Source: Branchiostoma floridae
Lineage: Eukaryota; Chordata; Leptocardii; Amphioxiformes; Branchiostomatidae
Assembly (NCBI RefSeq): GCF_000003815.2
Contig: NC_049993.1
Span: 18,470,978-18,534,753 of the forward strand
DNA: 63,776 nt
Direction of reading: 5' to 3'
How positions within the stretch are numbered: the stretch's first letter is position 1; every line of letters starts with the position of its first letter. The position numbers and the translations under genes are program-made. Below the pieces are notes generated by a model that was not told where the DNA came from, made no database searches, and saw only the letters and a list, made by a program, of their open reading frames with translations. This document shows, piece after piece, positions 36,901 to 47,287 of this stretch.

Positions 36901-39900
36901 GTGATCTTGTGGATACGTGACGTCAGCAGTTGGTCAAACAGTATTGATCCTGAAGAAGGCGACAGTGGTCCTTGAAAATTTGATCGGTGTACCTTTGTGT
37001 TGAAAGTTTAGCATTGCATTATATTATCAATAGCTATTGTTTAATTCAGATAACCACCGCAGCAATCTTCGATGACACGAAACATCCCAAATCTCGCTAC
37101 TACCTGAGGGTTTTCACCGGGCCGAGAGCAAACGCCGGGACAACGGCCAAGGTAAGAAAATGTCTTCGTTTCTTAGCGTGTTCTAGGATTTTATCAGACT
37201 TGTACAAAGTGTCTCCATCTTATTGTACATCTTTTCAATAGAAGAAATCAAGATAGGAATTCCAATATTTGTTGTTTTTTTTTTACTTTACTTTCATTCT
37301 TATTTTCCAATTTTGCCCTCGTTGTAAGGTGTCCATCATGTTGCACGGGGCGACCAGGGAGTGCGGCCCGTTCCTCCTGCACCAGCCCTACTCCGCCATG
37401 TTTGAGAAGGGAAACATGGCCGGGTTTGTTCTGTGCACCGAGACGGACCCGGGCTGGCTCACCCACGTGCGCGTGTGGCACGACAACTCCGGGAAGGAGC
37501 CGTCATGGTAAACTCTTACCTGCCTTACATTGTAATTTATAATGGGAGAATTTCTCGCGATTAATGTGTGAATAACTGGTCTCATTTAATATTCTGCAAT
37601 ATTCAGCAACCTGGCGTACATTATAATTCATTATGGAAAAACCTCTTGTAATCAATCTGTGCAAAAATGTGATAAAAGAAAAAGTTATCACAAGATACAA
37701 CATGTTTGAATATCTGAACACATTTCATCGTTTATATGACCCTAAAGATCCTTAAGAAAGAGTGACCGGTCTTGCATGTTTATATCTTATGTTCACAGGT
37801 TTCTGGACAGGATCATTGTGGACGATCTACAGCTCGAGGAGCAGCACTATTTCCTCTGCAACAGGTAGGCATTGCCACAGGCTTAGGAAGGTTTCTGAAG
37901 AAAACGATCCAAACAATAAAAAATGTTTAATCGGAATTCTTTATTGATTGTTAACGTTCTGACTACACTAGTTGATCTCAAAAGCAACAGGGGAATGATT
38001 AACAGAATCAAGGATTGCAAGGTAGGTATCGCCAATAGTAAACTTCTGAGAGATGACTTCAAAAAAGAACAATCCCAGCCATTGAAATTGTTTGAACGGA
38101 CTTCATCTTTGAATCAAGGATTGTGAAGTGCATCTTGTTCCCTCCAACAGGTGGCTGGCCTTTGATGAGGACGATGAGCAGATTGAGCGCGTGCTGCCTG
38201 CAGCTAAGGACGAGCAGCTGGTGGCCTTCAGCACTCTGTTCGCCGATAGAACTACCAAGTAAGATAGACAATCGAAATAGCCACATGGTCAAGCCACACT
38301 CCTGCCGTATGAAATGATATATACATTTGCTGTGTTTGCTATGCTTTTATGCGTCAGCGAGTCAGTCCTATGACACTTTTGGTCGTACCCTGGCTGGCTG
38401 TCTTGGGCAGGTTTGACCAAATTTTTGTTTATCCACAGAGACCTGCGAGACGGCCACATCTGGTACTCTGTGTACGGCCGCCCTGCCAGCAGCCCATTCA
38501 CCCGCACCCAGCGGGTCTCCTGCTGCCTGTCCATCATCATGTGCACCATGCTGGCAAACATCATGTTCTTCGGCCGAGGAGACGACTTCGACCCGCCGGA
38601 ACCCGTCACGATCTTCGGGTTTGATGTGCAGATCCCGATTTCATGGCCTCAGGTACACATTTTGTAGAAATAAGCCGTGCTGTATTCCTCTGTATTCCTT
38701 CGACGATTACAATTTAAACGTGAAAGATAAGCTGCAACTTTTGTTTCAAATATAGCTAAACTTTGGCACTGAAGCATAGACCACAAGGTGCTTAAGTTCA
38801 GATGCTAATGGCTCAGATATGTAAAATCTGGAGTAACCTCAGGTAGAGGAACCCCTTGGGGCCAGTCCCTGGTCTAGACACTTAGGCTGGCAGGCAGAAT
38901 AGACAAGGAAGGAATGGCTGCTTTGGTATGGAAGTTGCATGGTTAATTCAGGATTAGTAAGTTAGGTAGTTAAACCCTTCCCGCGCCAAGATGGCGCATA
39001 GGGCGGTGCCCATCTCTGTTTCATTAGCCCTGGGCCACACACAATGCAATCACTACAGCAGGGGGCTAGTCCACTGGTAGTGGTGTGTGTTCAACTTCCA
39101 TACTCTTTCCCGAATGCTGAGTGCTAAAAGGAGAGAGAAGCATGTACCATTTTAAAGTCTTTGGATTGCTAAAAGATAAAATGTGGTTTTCCCCATCTAA
39201 ACAGATCCTGATCGGTCTCCAAAGCGCCGCGGTGGTGTTTCCCATCAACGCCATCATCATATGGATCTTCCGGAACGTCAAACAGCGTCCAGTTAAAAAG
39301 GGTAGGATTAGAATAATTTATAAGAATGTTTCACTCAATATAATGTTATGGCGGCACTTTCTGAAATACCTCAAATTTTGGCCTTTCATCCGGTAGGTAG
39401 CTATGGTAACATTTCAATCATTATTATCATCTACGTTTAGAAACTTCTGCCGACAACAGTCCCATCAAAAAAGAAAAGAACGACGCAAATAGCAAACGGT
39501 CTTCAACAAAACACTCTTCAACTTCCATGGAACTGTCAAGCATTGACATATACCTAATGAATGCCCCGCCTTCATTGCCAGAACAGGTATGTACAATAAC
39601 TAGTTGTCTTCTATTCATTCCGATAATAAGTAGTGAGTTCCCTGGTCCATGAAAGCAATCACTGTTGGTTCCTACCCAACTATATTCTAAATTAGATGAA
39701 AAGAACTCTGACCCTTTCAACAACTGAAGACAATTTGTCCTATCAGTTGTCTTCATCACCGTTACAGGTTAGGCGAGATGCTGCACAACAACAAGTCAGG
39801 CAGAGCAACGTCAATGAACTGACTTCCCCAGGACAGATCAAGTCTAAAGGTGAGGCCTTAAGGCTACAAGGAGATAAAGCAATTAATGTGGCTTGAAGGA

Positions 39901-42900
39901 CACTTTATAGAATATTTAGATATTACACATTCATAGTCATGACTGCTCTTATTGTTGGCATGAAATAATCACTTGGCTAATTCTTACGCCTGAGATGTAG
40001 CTTCTGCAAAACGACAGACACGGAGAAAGGTTGAGGTGGACAAATACCAATTGACTTACGTCTGACATATCATTTTTTTTTTACATTTATAGTAATTTAA
40101 GTTTATTTTTTCCGTCTCTTCTACACTGAGATTTGCGGTATATCAAATGATGTAATGATAAAGTTTTCATGTTTACAATTCCAGAGGTGAATGAGAAGTA
40201 CGCTGTACTGGATGATCCCGAGAAAGCCACATCCGGGCTGCTGCCGTGGTGGTTTGCTTATATTGGTAAACAACACTTGTGACAACCTTTTTGTTTACAT
40301 TTGAGCACATTCCATAATCCATACTTTACACATTCTTTGTGAAATACCAAATATTTGGAATATCTTGTTATGCATGTCAATGTAGCGTATACTACTTAGA
40401 ACCAGATCTATTTTTCGACTAATGTAAGATTGATTGGTTTTGTCTGACCCTAACCTCTTCCCTCATGACAATAAAAAGGGGCATGCAGGCCGATTTCAGC
40501 TTCTCATGAAAGAAAAAGCTTGAAGAAAGTTCTATCCCATTAAAAACGCGCCATCATGTCATCCTACTCGGCACGCCAACCACATATATCTATAAACTTT
40601 TCTCTTATCCAACAACCTCCAGGCTTCATCCTGGTGTTCGTCACCACCAACACCGCCGCGTTCTTCGTCATGCTGTACACGTTTGAGTTCGGGCGGGAGA
40701 AGACAGAAGCCTGGCTGCTCATCTTCCTGACGTCATTCCTCTCCGACCTCATCCTCCTCCAGCCTGTCAAGATCCTCGCCATGGCGGCGCTGTTCGCCGT
40801 GTTTTTCAAGGTGTTGCCATATTGCTCGTGTTTTTCAATGCTTTTCATCCCAACCAAAAATCAAGAAAGGCAAGCGAAATTAAAGACTAAAGGAACTTGT
40901 CTCACACTGAAACAATGCGTCTCCTATCCTTTAAGTTGTTTGTATTGTTATGTTTCAGAGAGCTTACAAAGAAGACGAAGTGAAGAGGTCTGACGTGAAG
41001 AAATATGAGGAGATGGTTGCAAGCCAAAAGCAGGTAATGTGAGCACGAGTTCTTTATAACTAAACATCACATATTCATTTTCAATAACCAAAGCCTCTTA
41101 CTTATTCGACATTAGAAATGATGTCCAAGACTACGTCCAAGTATGATCGCTAATTCAGGCACTTTTGGGGACAGCCATGCCCGTGTTTTGAAAAGTTTAG
41201 CAGTCTTGCTACTCAAACTGCTTCCTAAAGTCCTAGAAGGACCTGTCCCATGAATCTATGTTCCATTTCAGAGTCCACCTGTCCCGGCACCACACGACTC
41301 CCCGGACCTAGCTGAGGCCCGCAGGATTGCCGTCCGGCGGAGGAAGCTGAGGAACATTCTGAAGGAAGTGGCTGTTTACGTCCTTTTCCTGGCCGTGGTC
41401 ATGCTGGCTGCGTACGGACAGAAGAATCACCTGGCCTTTCATATGTCCAACGAGGTTCAGCGGCTCGTTGTACACAACGAGGAAATGTCTTTCAAGGAAG
41501 TAAGTACTAATTTACATCTTGTTAAGTTATCTGGGAAGAAGAATGCTGGACTTACTTGGTTCCAATATCTGACCATTATACTGATGACGATGTCTTTGAC
41601 TTTATTTGAATCCACAATTAGCTTATGTCCATACAAAATGTTGTTTTACCCTTCCACCTATCCTTAATTATCAATAGCATACTTATTGTGTAATGATGTA
41701 GATATCGATTGAAGAGAATGTTCCTCTACTGTAGACTTCATTAAATAACACTCTAATTGTTTTCATCACAATTTGGTGGTTGATGCCGATTCCTACTGGA
41801 CCTGGCTGGAAGATGCCGCCGTCCCAGTTCTTTACCCAGACGCCACTTCAGCCCTCCCGGACCCGCCTGTCTACCGTGTAGGGCCGATCCGGCTCCGCCA
41901 GGCTAGAGTCAAGCTGGGTAGGTCACTATATATATAATTACAACCAATTCACAGTAGATACTATATCTTAAGATATACTGAAACGAGTTTATCAAAACCC
42001 TACCCAGATCCTGCCTGCCTGACGACAGTGTCACCAGGAAACCAGACATCCGGGTGCGACAGACGTTATGACTACCTCAGTCAGGAGAAAGGGCAGTACG
42101 GAGAAGGCTAGTTGCCGCTGCCCACAGTCAACATCACCGCTTTCAACGGGACCAACGGCACCGCAGAGACAGCAGAGCAGAACGGCACAAGTCCGTGGAG
42201 GTACCGGTCTTCTGGTGATCTACAAGGTAATCGTCCAACCTAAGTCAATATTTGTTTACCATTGGTAATCAGCTATGCTGCATAAACGTTAGTGTAATCA
42301 ACTGACATTTGCCAATTAAATGCATCCTTCTAATCTTTAAAAACTGTGTTCTTTATTTACCCTTGACTTTACGATATTAACAAACAGTATTACAGTAGGT
42401 GGCTTTGTGGTGATACACCCATAAAGTCACCAGCTCAAGCCACAATGTTTCCTTAATTTTTCTCATAGTTTTGACATCGATACGACACTATTGGCGTATG
42501 CGAGAGACCACAGTTTTTTTTTCAGAACGCTAGGTGATGGTGAAACCTGTTATGACATGACGGTCTTTCCAGAATATGTAGATCTGTTTCTTCTGCAATG
42601 ATTTTTTTGTTTGTTTTATGTTCAAGAATTTCCCTACGCGGCAGACCACGGCGTGTATTTCGGTGGAGGCTACGTAGCCGACACGTCCGACAACGCGTCA
42701 CGGACAATCGAGGCTTTGAAGAACCAAGGCTGGATCGACAGAGGTATCAAATCATCTTACGCATCCATTTATCAATCTCTCATATGATCAGAAGCTACAA
42801 ATTATGCCACAGCGTTTGATACGAGTGTTTATCGCCCCTATAAGAAGACATGACGTATGTAGCCGTTGCTTTTGTGACGAGAACACAATCCTAAACTTAA

Positions 42901-44481
42901 ACGTGGTTATGTTTGTATCCCCCTCGTCCCGGTTCATCACTTTGTTCTTTTTGATCCAGACAACCTCCTTGATCTATTGGATACTTCTGTTGTTTTACTT
43001 TTTTTTACTTTGGCCCAACCCTGGTCTATAAAACAGTTGTTTCTATCCCGTCAGTGTTGATTATTTTCTGACTGCCATGTATTATTTTGTCTGTTCAGCA
43101 ACTCGAGCGGTCTTCACCGACGTGACCCTGTACTCGCCCGACTCCAACCTGTTCTCCATCGTGATCCTGCTGGTGGAGTTCACGGCTATCGGGGCCGGCT
43201 TCCCCCGCTGGGAGGTCCACACGGTCCGCCTCTACCGCTTCCACGGCGGCTGGGAGGTCTGGATGGCGCTCCTCTACATTTCTGCGCTCGCCGTTTTTGT
43301 TTTGGTCTTCGCCATAAAAGAAGGTTGGTATGCTTTTGAAAGGTAACTGAGAATCACAAATGAGAGTTTCTGTTCAGGTGTCGACCTTGAGAGCCAAGAA
43401 AACCAAGCACGATTATGCAAAGCATCATTTGTCTAAAGGAAATTTTTTTTGTCTTGATAATAACCATTATATATCCTGTGAATGTTTTTTCTAATAAACT
43501 CCATAAAACAGCCCAATGTCTAAAGTACTAGTACCCGTGTCTGCTGCTGCTACACGTTGTTGATAGTTATCGAGTGAAGAAGTCCTGCACTACAATAGTT
43601 CTAAGAAACTTTTGAACACGTCAATAATAAGTTTTCTGTTGGGTTTGCTTCTTGCAGGACGGAAGGCCTACAACAGTGGAGCCCTGTACATCATGGACTT
43701 CTGGAACTGGGTGGAACTGATCATCATCCTGCAGGCCCTGGCGGGAGTCGCCACCTTCTTCTACTCCGAGGCCGTTCTGGAAGACGTAGCCAGTAAAATG
43801 GAAAATAACACAGCGGCAAGCTTTGGTGAGAACTCTGGTCTCTCGGGACGGTTCGTGAACTACAGACGCGCGGCCGTCTGGGACCAGGTCTACACTTACG
43901 TCATCGCCACCCTGCTGTGCAGCGTCACTCTCAAGATGACGCACCTGCTGCGCTTCAACCATCGCGGGTCTCTCCTCATCCACACCCTCAAGCGCAGCGT
44001 CGGGCCGCTCTCAGGCTTTTCCGCCATGTTCTTCCTCTACTTCTTCGCCTTCGCCATTCTGCTCCATCTGACGTTTGGTCTGCGCATGCTCTCCTACAGT
44101 TCCTTTGCTCGGACATTCGAGGCGATGGTGACCATCATAGCTGGTGACATCAACTATGACGAAATATCTTCTACTACTGGCAATCTGGGAACATTCATTC
44201 TGTTTCTGTTTGTTTTCGTCTTTAACATCTGCCTGATTGGTTTCTTTGTGGCTATCATTGACGAGTCTTATCATAGCGCAAAGGACGACGAACAGTTAGA
44301 GAAAGCTGACTACGATCTGAAAGGGTTTTTCAAATATCAACTGCAAAAACTGAAACCAAAGAAGAAGGCAAGAGATGATGATACTGACAACACACCCACA
44401 TCCGGGCCTGGTTATGATGAGTTTAAGGTTAACGTGATGAAGAGGCTTAGGACAGTTTTTGAAGACTTAGATGAACGGTAG
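22476..44481 (+). CDS. Polycystin-1-like receptor-channel, copy B (complete, damaged near 3' end)
   Basis: Complete tandem paralog of 43 exons and 6912 nt, 2304 codons including the stop if read through. Approximate residues: signal peptide 1-24, CTLD 28-168, REJ-type ectodomain 168-1195, GPS around 1180-1215, segment 1 to 1273, PLAT 1274-1420, segments 2-6 1425-1795, TOP loop and segment 7 1796-2029, channel core 2030-2303. The ATG at 22476 is chosen because it opens a hydrophobic leader that ends in a phase-1 donor, as in copy C. Two lesions are seen: the exon at 41776 is preceded by TG instead of AG, and codon 1877 is TAG where copy A has TGG. As written, the protein would stop in the TOP loop without segments 7-11 or pore. 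It is either a recent pseudogene, an allele with a null mutation, or a locus with sequence errors. Confidence 0.85.
22558..23303 (+). other. Copy B first intron (746 bp)
   Basis: I recognise no gene. At 23044-23080 there are ttttcgcgatt and ttttcgcgaattt, similar in composition to the inner part of the tactgtaaatgca MITE, but no terminal repeats are visible. Confidence 0.5.
23304..24413 (+). other. Copy B: C-type lectin domain (3 exons)
   Basis: Exons: 23304-23479, 23713-23831, 24289-24413. Landmarks are EVTYSQATSTCAGLGGRLAS (first helix, Cys and GGRLAS), FWVDV, WRHGVDGT, YSAWGAHRPADDPARRC, NSWEVISC and AHFACEF, the standard CTLD order with four conserved cysteines. The usual calcium/sugar triads (EPN or QPD, and WND) are replaced by HRP and SWEV, so calcium-dependent sugar binding is doubtful. 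The middle exon is 21 nt longer than in copy C. Confidence 0.88.
27694..28250 (+). other. Copy B intron with G homopolymer
   Basis: Contains a G-run at about 27901-27917 and a short gtaaaa tandem near 28015-28035. Nothing else is recognised. Confidence 0.5.
29228..29530 (+). repeat. Two tandem units of about 150 bp with CCAAT/ATTGG motifs
   Basis: Both units share tcagaaaaaatggaagctgt, then a ccgcgttt/ccacgttt stretch, agctttttgattgg, ctcgg, and atcaacgcacag ending at a gacacaa or aacacaa. They lie in the enlarged copy B intron 28884-30141 and are absent from copy A's matching intron (246 bp). Confidence 0.8.
29747..29805 (+). repeat. Degenerate tRNA-like (pol III box) sequence
   Basis: tggctcagtgg resembles a pol III A box, and gggatcgaatccg about 40 nt later resembles a B box. 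The D- and T-stems do not pair properly, so it is a tRNA-derived relic or SINE head and not a working tRNA gene. A T-rich stretch follows. Confidence 0.4.
30890..31005. repeat. AATG/ATTG tandem-like tract in copy B intron
   Basis: Imperfect atgaatga, caagcaagcaagc and atgaatga runs just before the exon at 31035. No coding content. Confidence 0.6.
31035..35941 (+). other. Copy B: membrane-proximal ectodomain (11 exons)
   Basis: Exons: 31035-31211, 31597-31722, 32251-32362, 32560-32660, 33204-33317, 33607-33747, 34003-34083, 34456-34671, 34937-35115, 35535-35659, 35796-35941. Lengths are identical to copy A exon by exon. Strand-rich motifs such as TFTLYLAYGIKPNAT are kept, and the last exon carries the first half of the GPS. 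Confidence 0.82.
33866..33924. repeat. (AT)n microsatellite
   Basis: Uninterrupted AT dinucleotides, then gtatgtat, in a copy B intron. Confidence 0.95.
35978..36154. mobile_element. MITE-like element (gtggaagccgcttaattgc family)
   Basis: Left end tcagtggaagccgcttaatt and right end gcaattaactagcctccactgta are imperfect inverse complements, with inner gtgtgcg and ccgtgcaat blocks. About 177 bp, in the copy B intron between the two GPS exons. Confidence 0.75.
36632..38258 (+). other. Copy B: GPS, segment 1 and PLAT (5 exons)
   Basis: Exons: 36632-36865 (GPS core CRCDHLTKF, cleavage tripeptide HLT, segment 1), then PLAT in 37050-37151, 37329-37507, 37799-37864 and 38151-38258. All GPS cysteines and tryptophans and the PLAT motifs named for copy A are present and uninterrupted. 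Confidence 0.9.
38439..41499 (+). other. Copy B: membrane segments 2-6 and cytoplasmic loop (8 exons)
   Basis: Exons: 38439-38652, 39205-39301, 39441-39586, 39768-39849, 40185-40265, 40623-40810, 40959-41033, 41272-41499. All lengths equal those of copy A. Protein differences are few and mostly in the cytoplasmic loop. The frame is open to the end of the exon at 41499, so segments 1-6 could be made. Confidence 0.87.
41776..43323 (+). pseudogene. Copy B: TOP loop exons with lost acceptor and in-frame stop
   Basis: Exons by homology: 41776-41917, 42008-42226, 42627-42743, 43099-43323. The first is preceded by tttg, whereas copy A has ttag, so no canonical acceptor remains. The nearest upstream AG after a pyrimidine-rich run (41733-41734) would add 41 nt and shift the frame. 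The second exon has TAG at 42109-42111 where copy A has TGG in GEGW. Skipping these exons cannot restore frame because every intron from here to the last exon is phase 1. The rest of the loop is intact. Confidence 0.85.
43658..44481 (+). other. Copy B: terminal channel exon
   Basis: Contains segments 8-11 and the pore motif TIIAGDINYDEI, identical to copy A there. Only three substitutions precede the C-tail (Gly to Val, Ala to Gly, Thr to Ala); the tail has more changes and is one residue shorter. The stop is TAG at 44479-44481. Strong conservation downstream of a premature stop suggests recent damage or ongoing gene conversion. Confidence 0.9.
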
Positions 44482-45331
44482 AACGGTTGCTTTGATTGAA
44501 ACTAACGTATAGATTCATAATACTCTTTTTACTGTAATTTCGCTTATAACAGTACCCCAGCCTTCTCTTCATATTGTGAATTGACTGAGTAAAATACATA
44601 GATGTATAGATCGAAAACAATTACCTATCAAAAGTAATATAGGAATTTTTTATATTTTCATATGCCGCCATTCCACTTAACGGCGCTCTCGCGACACTCT
44701 TGCTGCAATGGCAAATTTGCCTCATCGCCGTGAGAGCACTGCTAGTGGAATCTCTCCGGCGACCCCAGCACGTTCTCAGTCGGAGGAAAATTCAATTGTC
44801 AGCAACTTTTCATGCACTACCAAATATTGGAAAGATTACTCAACGAAATTTCAGACATAAAGAACGGATTTTGTGAAGTTTTGTGTGTTTTGGTATCTTA
44901 GAAATCATACTTTTACGACTAACATAGAATAAATTTATTAAGTATAACGTCAAGGCTGTAAACAAATATAATTGTGTACCGTCGCTCAGCTTGTCTTAAT
45001 TTGCCTATGATGTTCTTTCTTAAACTTGTCATGTAGCTTGTTACCGTAAATTTCTATATCATGCCGACTTATTAGTGTAAATTATAGAACACTGAAGAAC
45101 TAAGATCTGTTTGAAATAGAATAAAGATCAAGAAAACATAATGTTATCATATTGATATTCATATTATGTCAACATAAGCCCTTAGCATTTGAAGCTGAAA
45201 TACAGAATTGTAGAAAAGCATGCAAATAATCTTATAACTCAGCATAATTGCAGTTAAATTCTTTTCAACTTTTAATTTGTCAATCGTATTGTACATTTGT
45301 ATACATTCATGTTATTGCAAGTTGTAGAATA

Positions 45332-45338
45332 CTATATA

Positions 45339-45401
<63 letters not shown>

Positions 45402-45407
45402 ATATAA
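45332..45407. repeat. (AT)n microsatellite
   Basis: AT dinucleotides with two ac interruptions, in the copy B 3' UTR. Confidence 0.95.
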
Positions 45408-45566
45408 TTATGCGATATCATTGTACGGATATGTTCTATTTACGTTAATGTGGGAAACTAATTTAATGCGACAGATTTGGTGAGATATAGATTGATAGAG
45501 TTAGATTTTACTTTTACTGAATATGTGTCTCAATTTCATTGTATATTTTCATTGTTGGAGAATTTA

Positions 45567-45572
45567 AATAAA
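45567..45572 (+). terminator. Poly(A) signal AATAAA, copy B
   Basis: It lies 1086 nt after the stop, in sequence resembling the copy A site (ttaaataaa then an A-rich run). The two earlier AATAAA sites could also be used. Confidence 0.5.
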
Positions 45573-45690
45573 AAAAAACTAAAAATACCGCGAATGACCC
45601 ACTCTTCATAGCATACACCGCAACAATTTCAAAGATGTGGGTGTACATTTTTTTTGCGTATGTGTAATACACCAGTGTCTCTGAGATGTT

Positions 45691-45905
45691 AGCTTCCAGA
45701 GCAGGCTCTCTGGGGCATTTTTTTGGCTCATAGTACACTTTTGCTGGTCATCTGTATTTGTACTCGGTCGCTGATTGCTGGCGTTTTTTGATTGCCGGCC
45801 GGTAATTTAGAAAACGCCAGCAATCAGCGACCGAGTACAAATACAAATGGCCAGCAAAAGTGTATTATGAGCCCCAAAAAGGCCCCAGAGAGCCTGCTAT
45901 GGAGG
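45691..45905. mobile_element. Fold-back element with arms of about 95 bp
   Basis: The left arm (45691-45787) and right arm (45811-45905) are near-perfect inverse complements: gcaggctctctgggg, acacttttgctgg, gtatttgtactcggtcgctg and attgctggcgtttt on the left all recur inverted on the right. The loop is about 23 nt and contains gccggccgg. It would form a very stable hairpin if transcribed. Confidence 0.88.
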
Positions 45906-46966
45906 CTACTGAGATGTCATCTTGAGGTATTGTACATTTATGCACAATCGGCTCCAGGAAAATCGGTGCTTGTTCCAGGAGAAGAAACGTGAACAAGTCG
46001 TCTCGAAGCCCATCATGAGCACAATCCCTCCAGCACCATAGAATGGCAGATTGGTGTCTGCCGGTCACGTCAGGTATGATGAACAATGGTCCACGTGGAA
46101 CATCATGGTTCCTCGGGCTCTCTATGCAAATTAGGCAAACATGCCCAAAATGGAAAATAATACTTTGATCATGAATATCCCATTTTCTGTGCCTCTTCTG
46201 AGAATCTCGTCTGAGACTATAGATTCATACATGAATGAGAGCATCTTTATCCGATTTAGTGGATTGCCCTTCCTTTAAACCATCATGAATTGCACTACAC
46301 AGGCACGTGGGCTGACGAGTGACACGCGCAGATGTTGTCCTTGGCCTGACGTGACGCCTGCAGAAGACACAAATGTTTTAGTAGACCACCTTTGTTACTA
46401 ATACAGAGATATCGGGAAAACATTTTTCGTAGATGTTCAGCCAACCTGCCAATATCCCTTATTGTTTCCAACCATGAAATTTACCAGAACTCCATATCAT
46501 TGTGGAAACCTTTCTTGCCAATCCAAGTTTTTGTATGTATCTGGATGAGGCATCAAGGTCGTCATGTTGACTCTTAGCATGTTCCTGCATTGAAGATAGC
46601 TTATGAAATATTTAGGGCTGGTTATTTTTGTTGCAAATAACCCAGAGCTATACAAAGGAAGCAGGGGCGTGGAAGCAACAGGCATTCTTCTATATTGCGT
46701 GTCATCAGCTCACCTATATTGCGTGTCCGCTTTTGCATATATCTCACTAAAGGTTCGGCACGTTCGCTGCGATTCCTAGATTTGTCAGAGCGCTCAACGA
46801 AATTCATCACTAAAACAAAAAACGAAATCTACTTACGATGTATGTGTTTTGTTGTCTTTCTAGTCCGGTTCTTGTACGTTTTGCTAGATATAACCGTTAC
46901 AAAGGCATGGGTGACACAAATCAAATGAAGCACGCAGCGACGCTGTCAACGTGTCGCAGCTTCAGT
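45906..46966 (+). other. Intergenic stretch, nothing recognised
   Basis: Short open frames on both strands have no recognisable motif, and I found no repeat partner within the window. Confidence 0.5.
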
Positions 46967-47287
46967 AAAGGTGGGGTCACATCTGCGTATATATTTAAGT
47001 CCGTATGAGGAGCGCATGGGAGTATTTGCCTCCACCAGGCTCCACATGTCGTTGTAAAAATAATAGAAACAGGTAACACGTCAGACGAGTTAGCTGGGTC
47101 GCTAACCATACTTCTCGGTCAGCTAACTCATCTGGCATGTTATGTATCTATATTTGTCCAATTTTTATCTATATTTGTCCAATTTGCACTATTTTCCCCG
47201 CGACCAGTGGAGCCTGGTAGAGACTAAGAGCGTCATACGCACCTTAAACGGACTTGAATATATACGCATGCGTGACCCCACCTTAAA
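46967..47287. mobile_element. 320-bp element with terminal inverted repeats, carrying a nested MITE
   Basis: Left aaaggtggggtcacatctgc and right gcgtgaccccaccttaaag are inverse ends, with tttaagtccgtatgagg mirrored by ccttaaacggactt. The centre (47023-47226) is a gcctctaccaggctccac-type MITE, so one element inserted into another. Confidence 0.75.

Larger units (their letters stand above)
44482..45600 (+). other. 3' UTR of copy B
   Basis: AT-rich, no exon. AATAAA signals are at 44928-44933, 45120-45125 and 45567-45572. The last matches copy A's site in context and distance. It includes a small relative of the GC-rich MITE (44672-44745) and an AT microsatellite. Confidence 0.6.

Noticed and set aside
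42008-42226. Selenocysteine or programmed readthrough at the copy B stop
   Set aside because: The codon is TAG, not TGA; copies differ only by one transition, and a second lesion lies just upstream.
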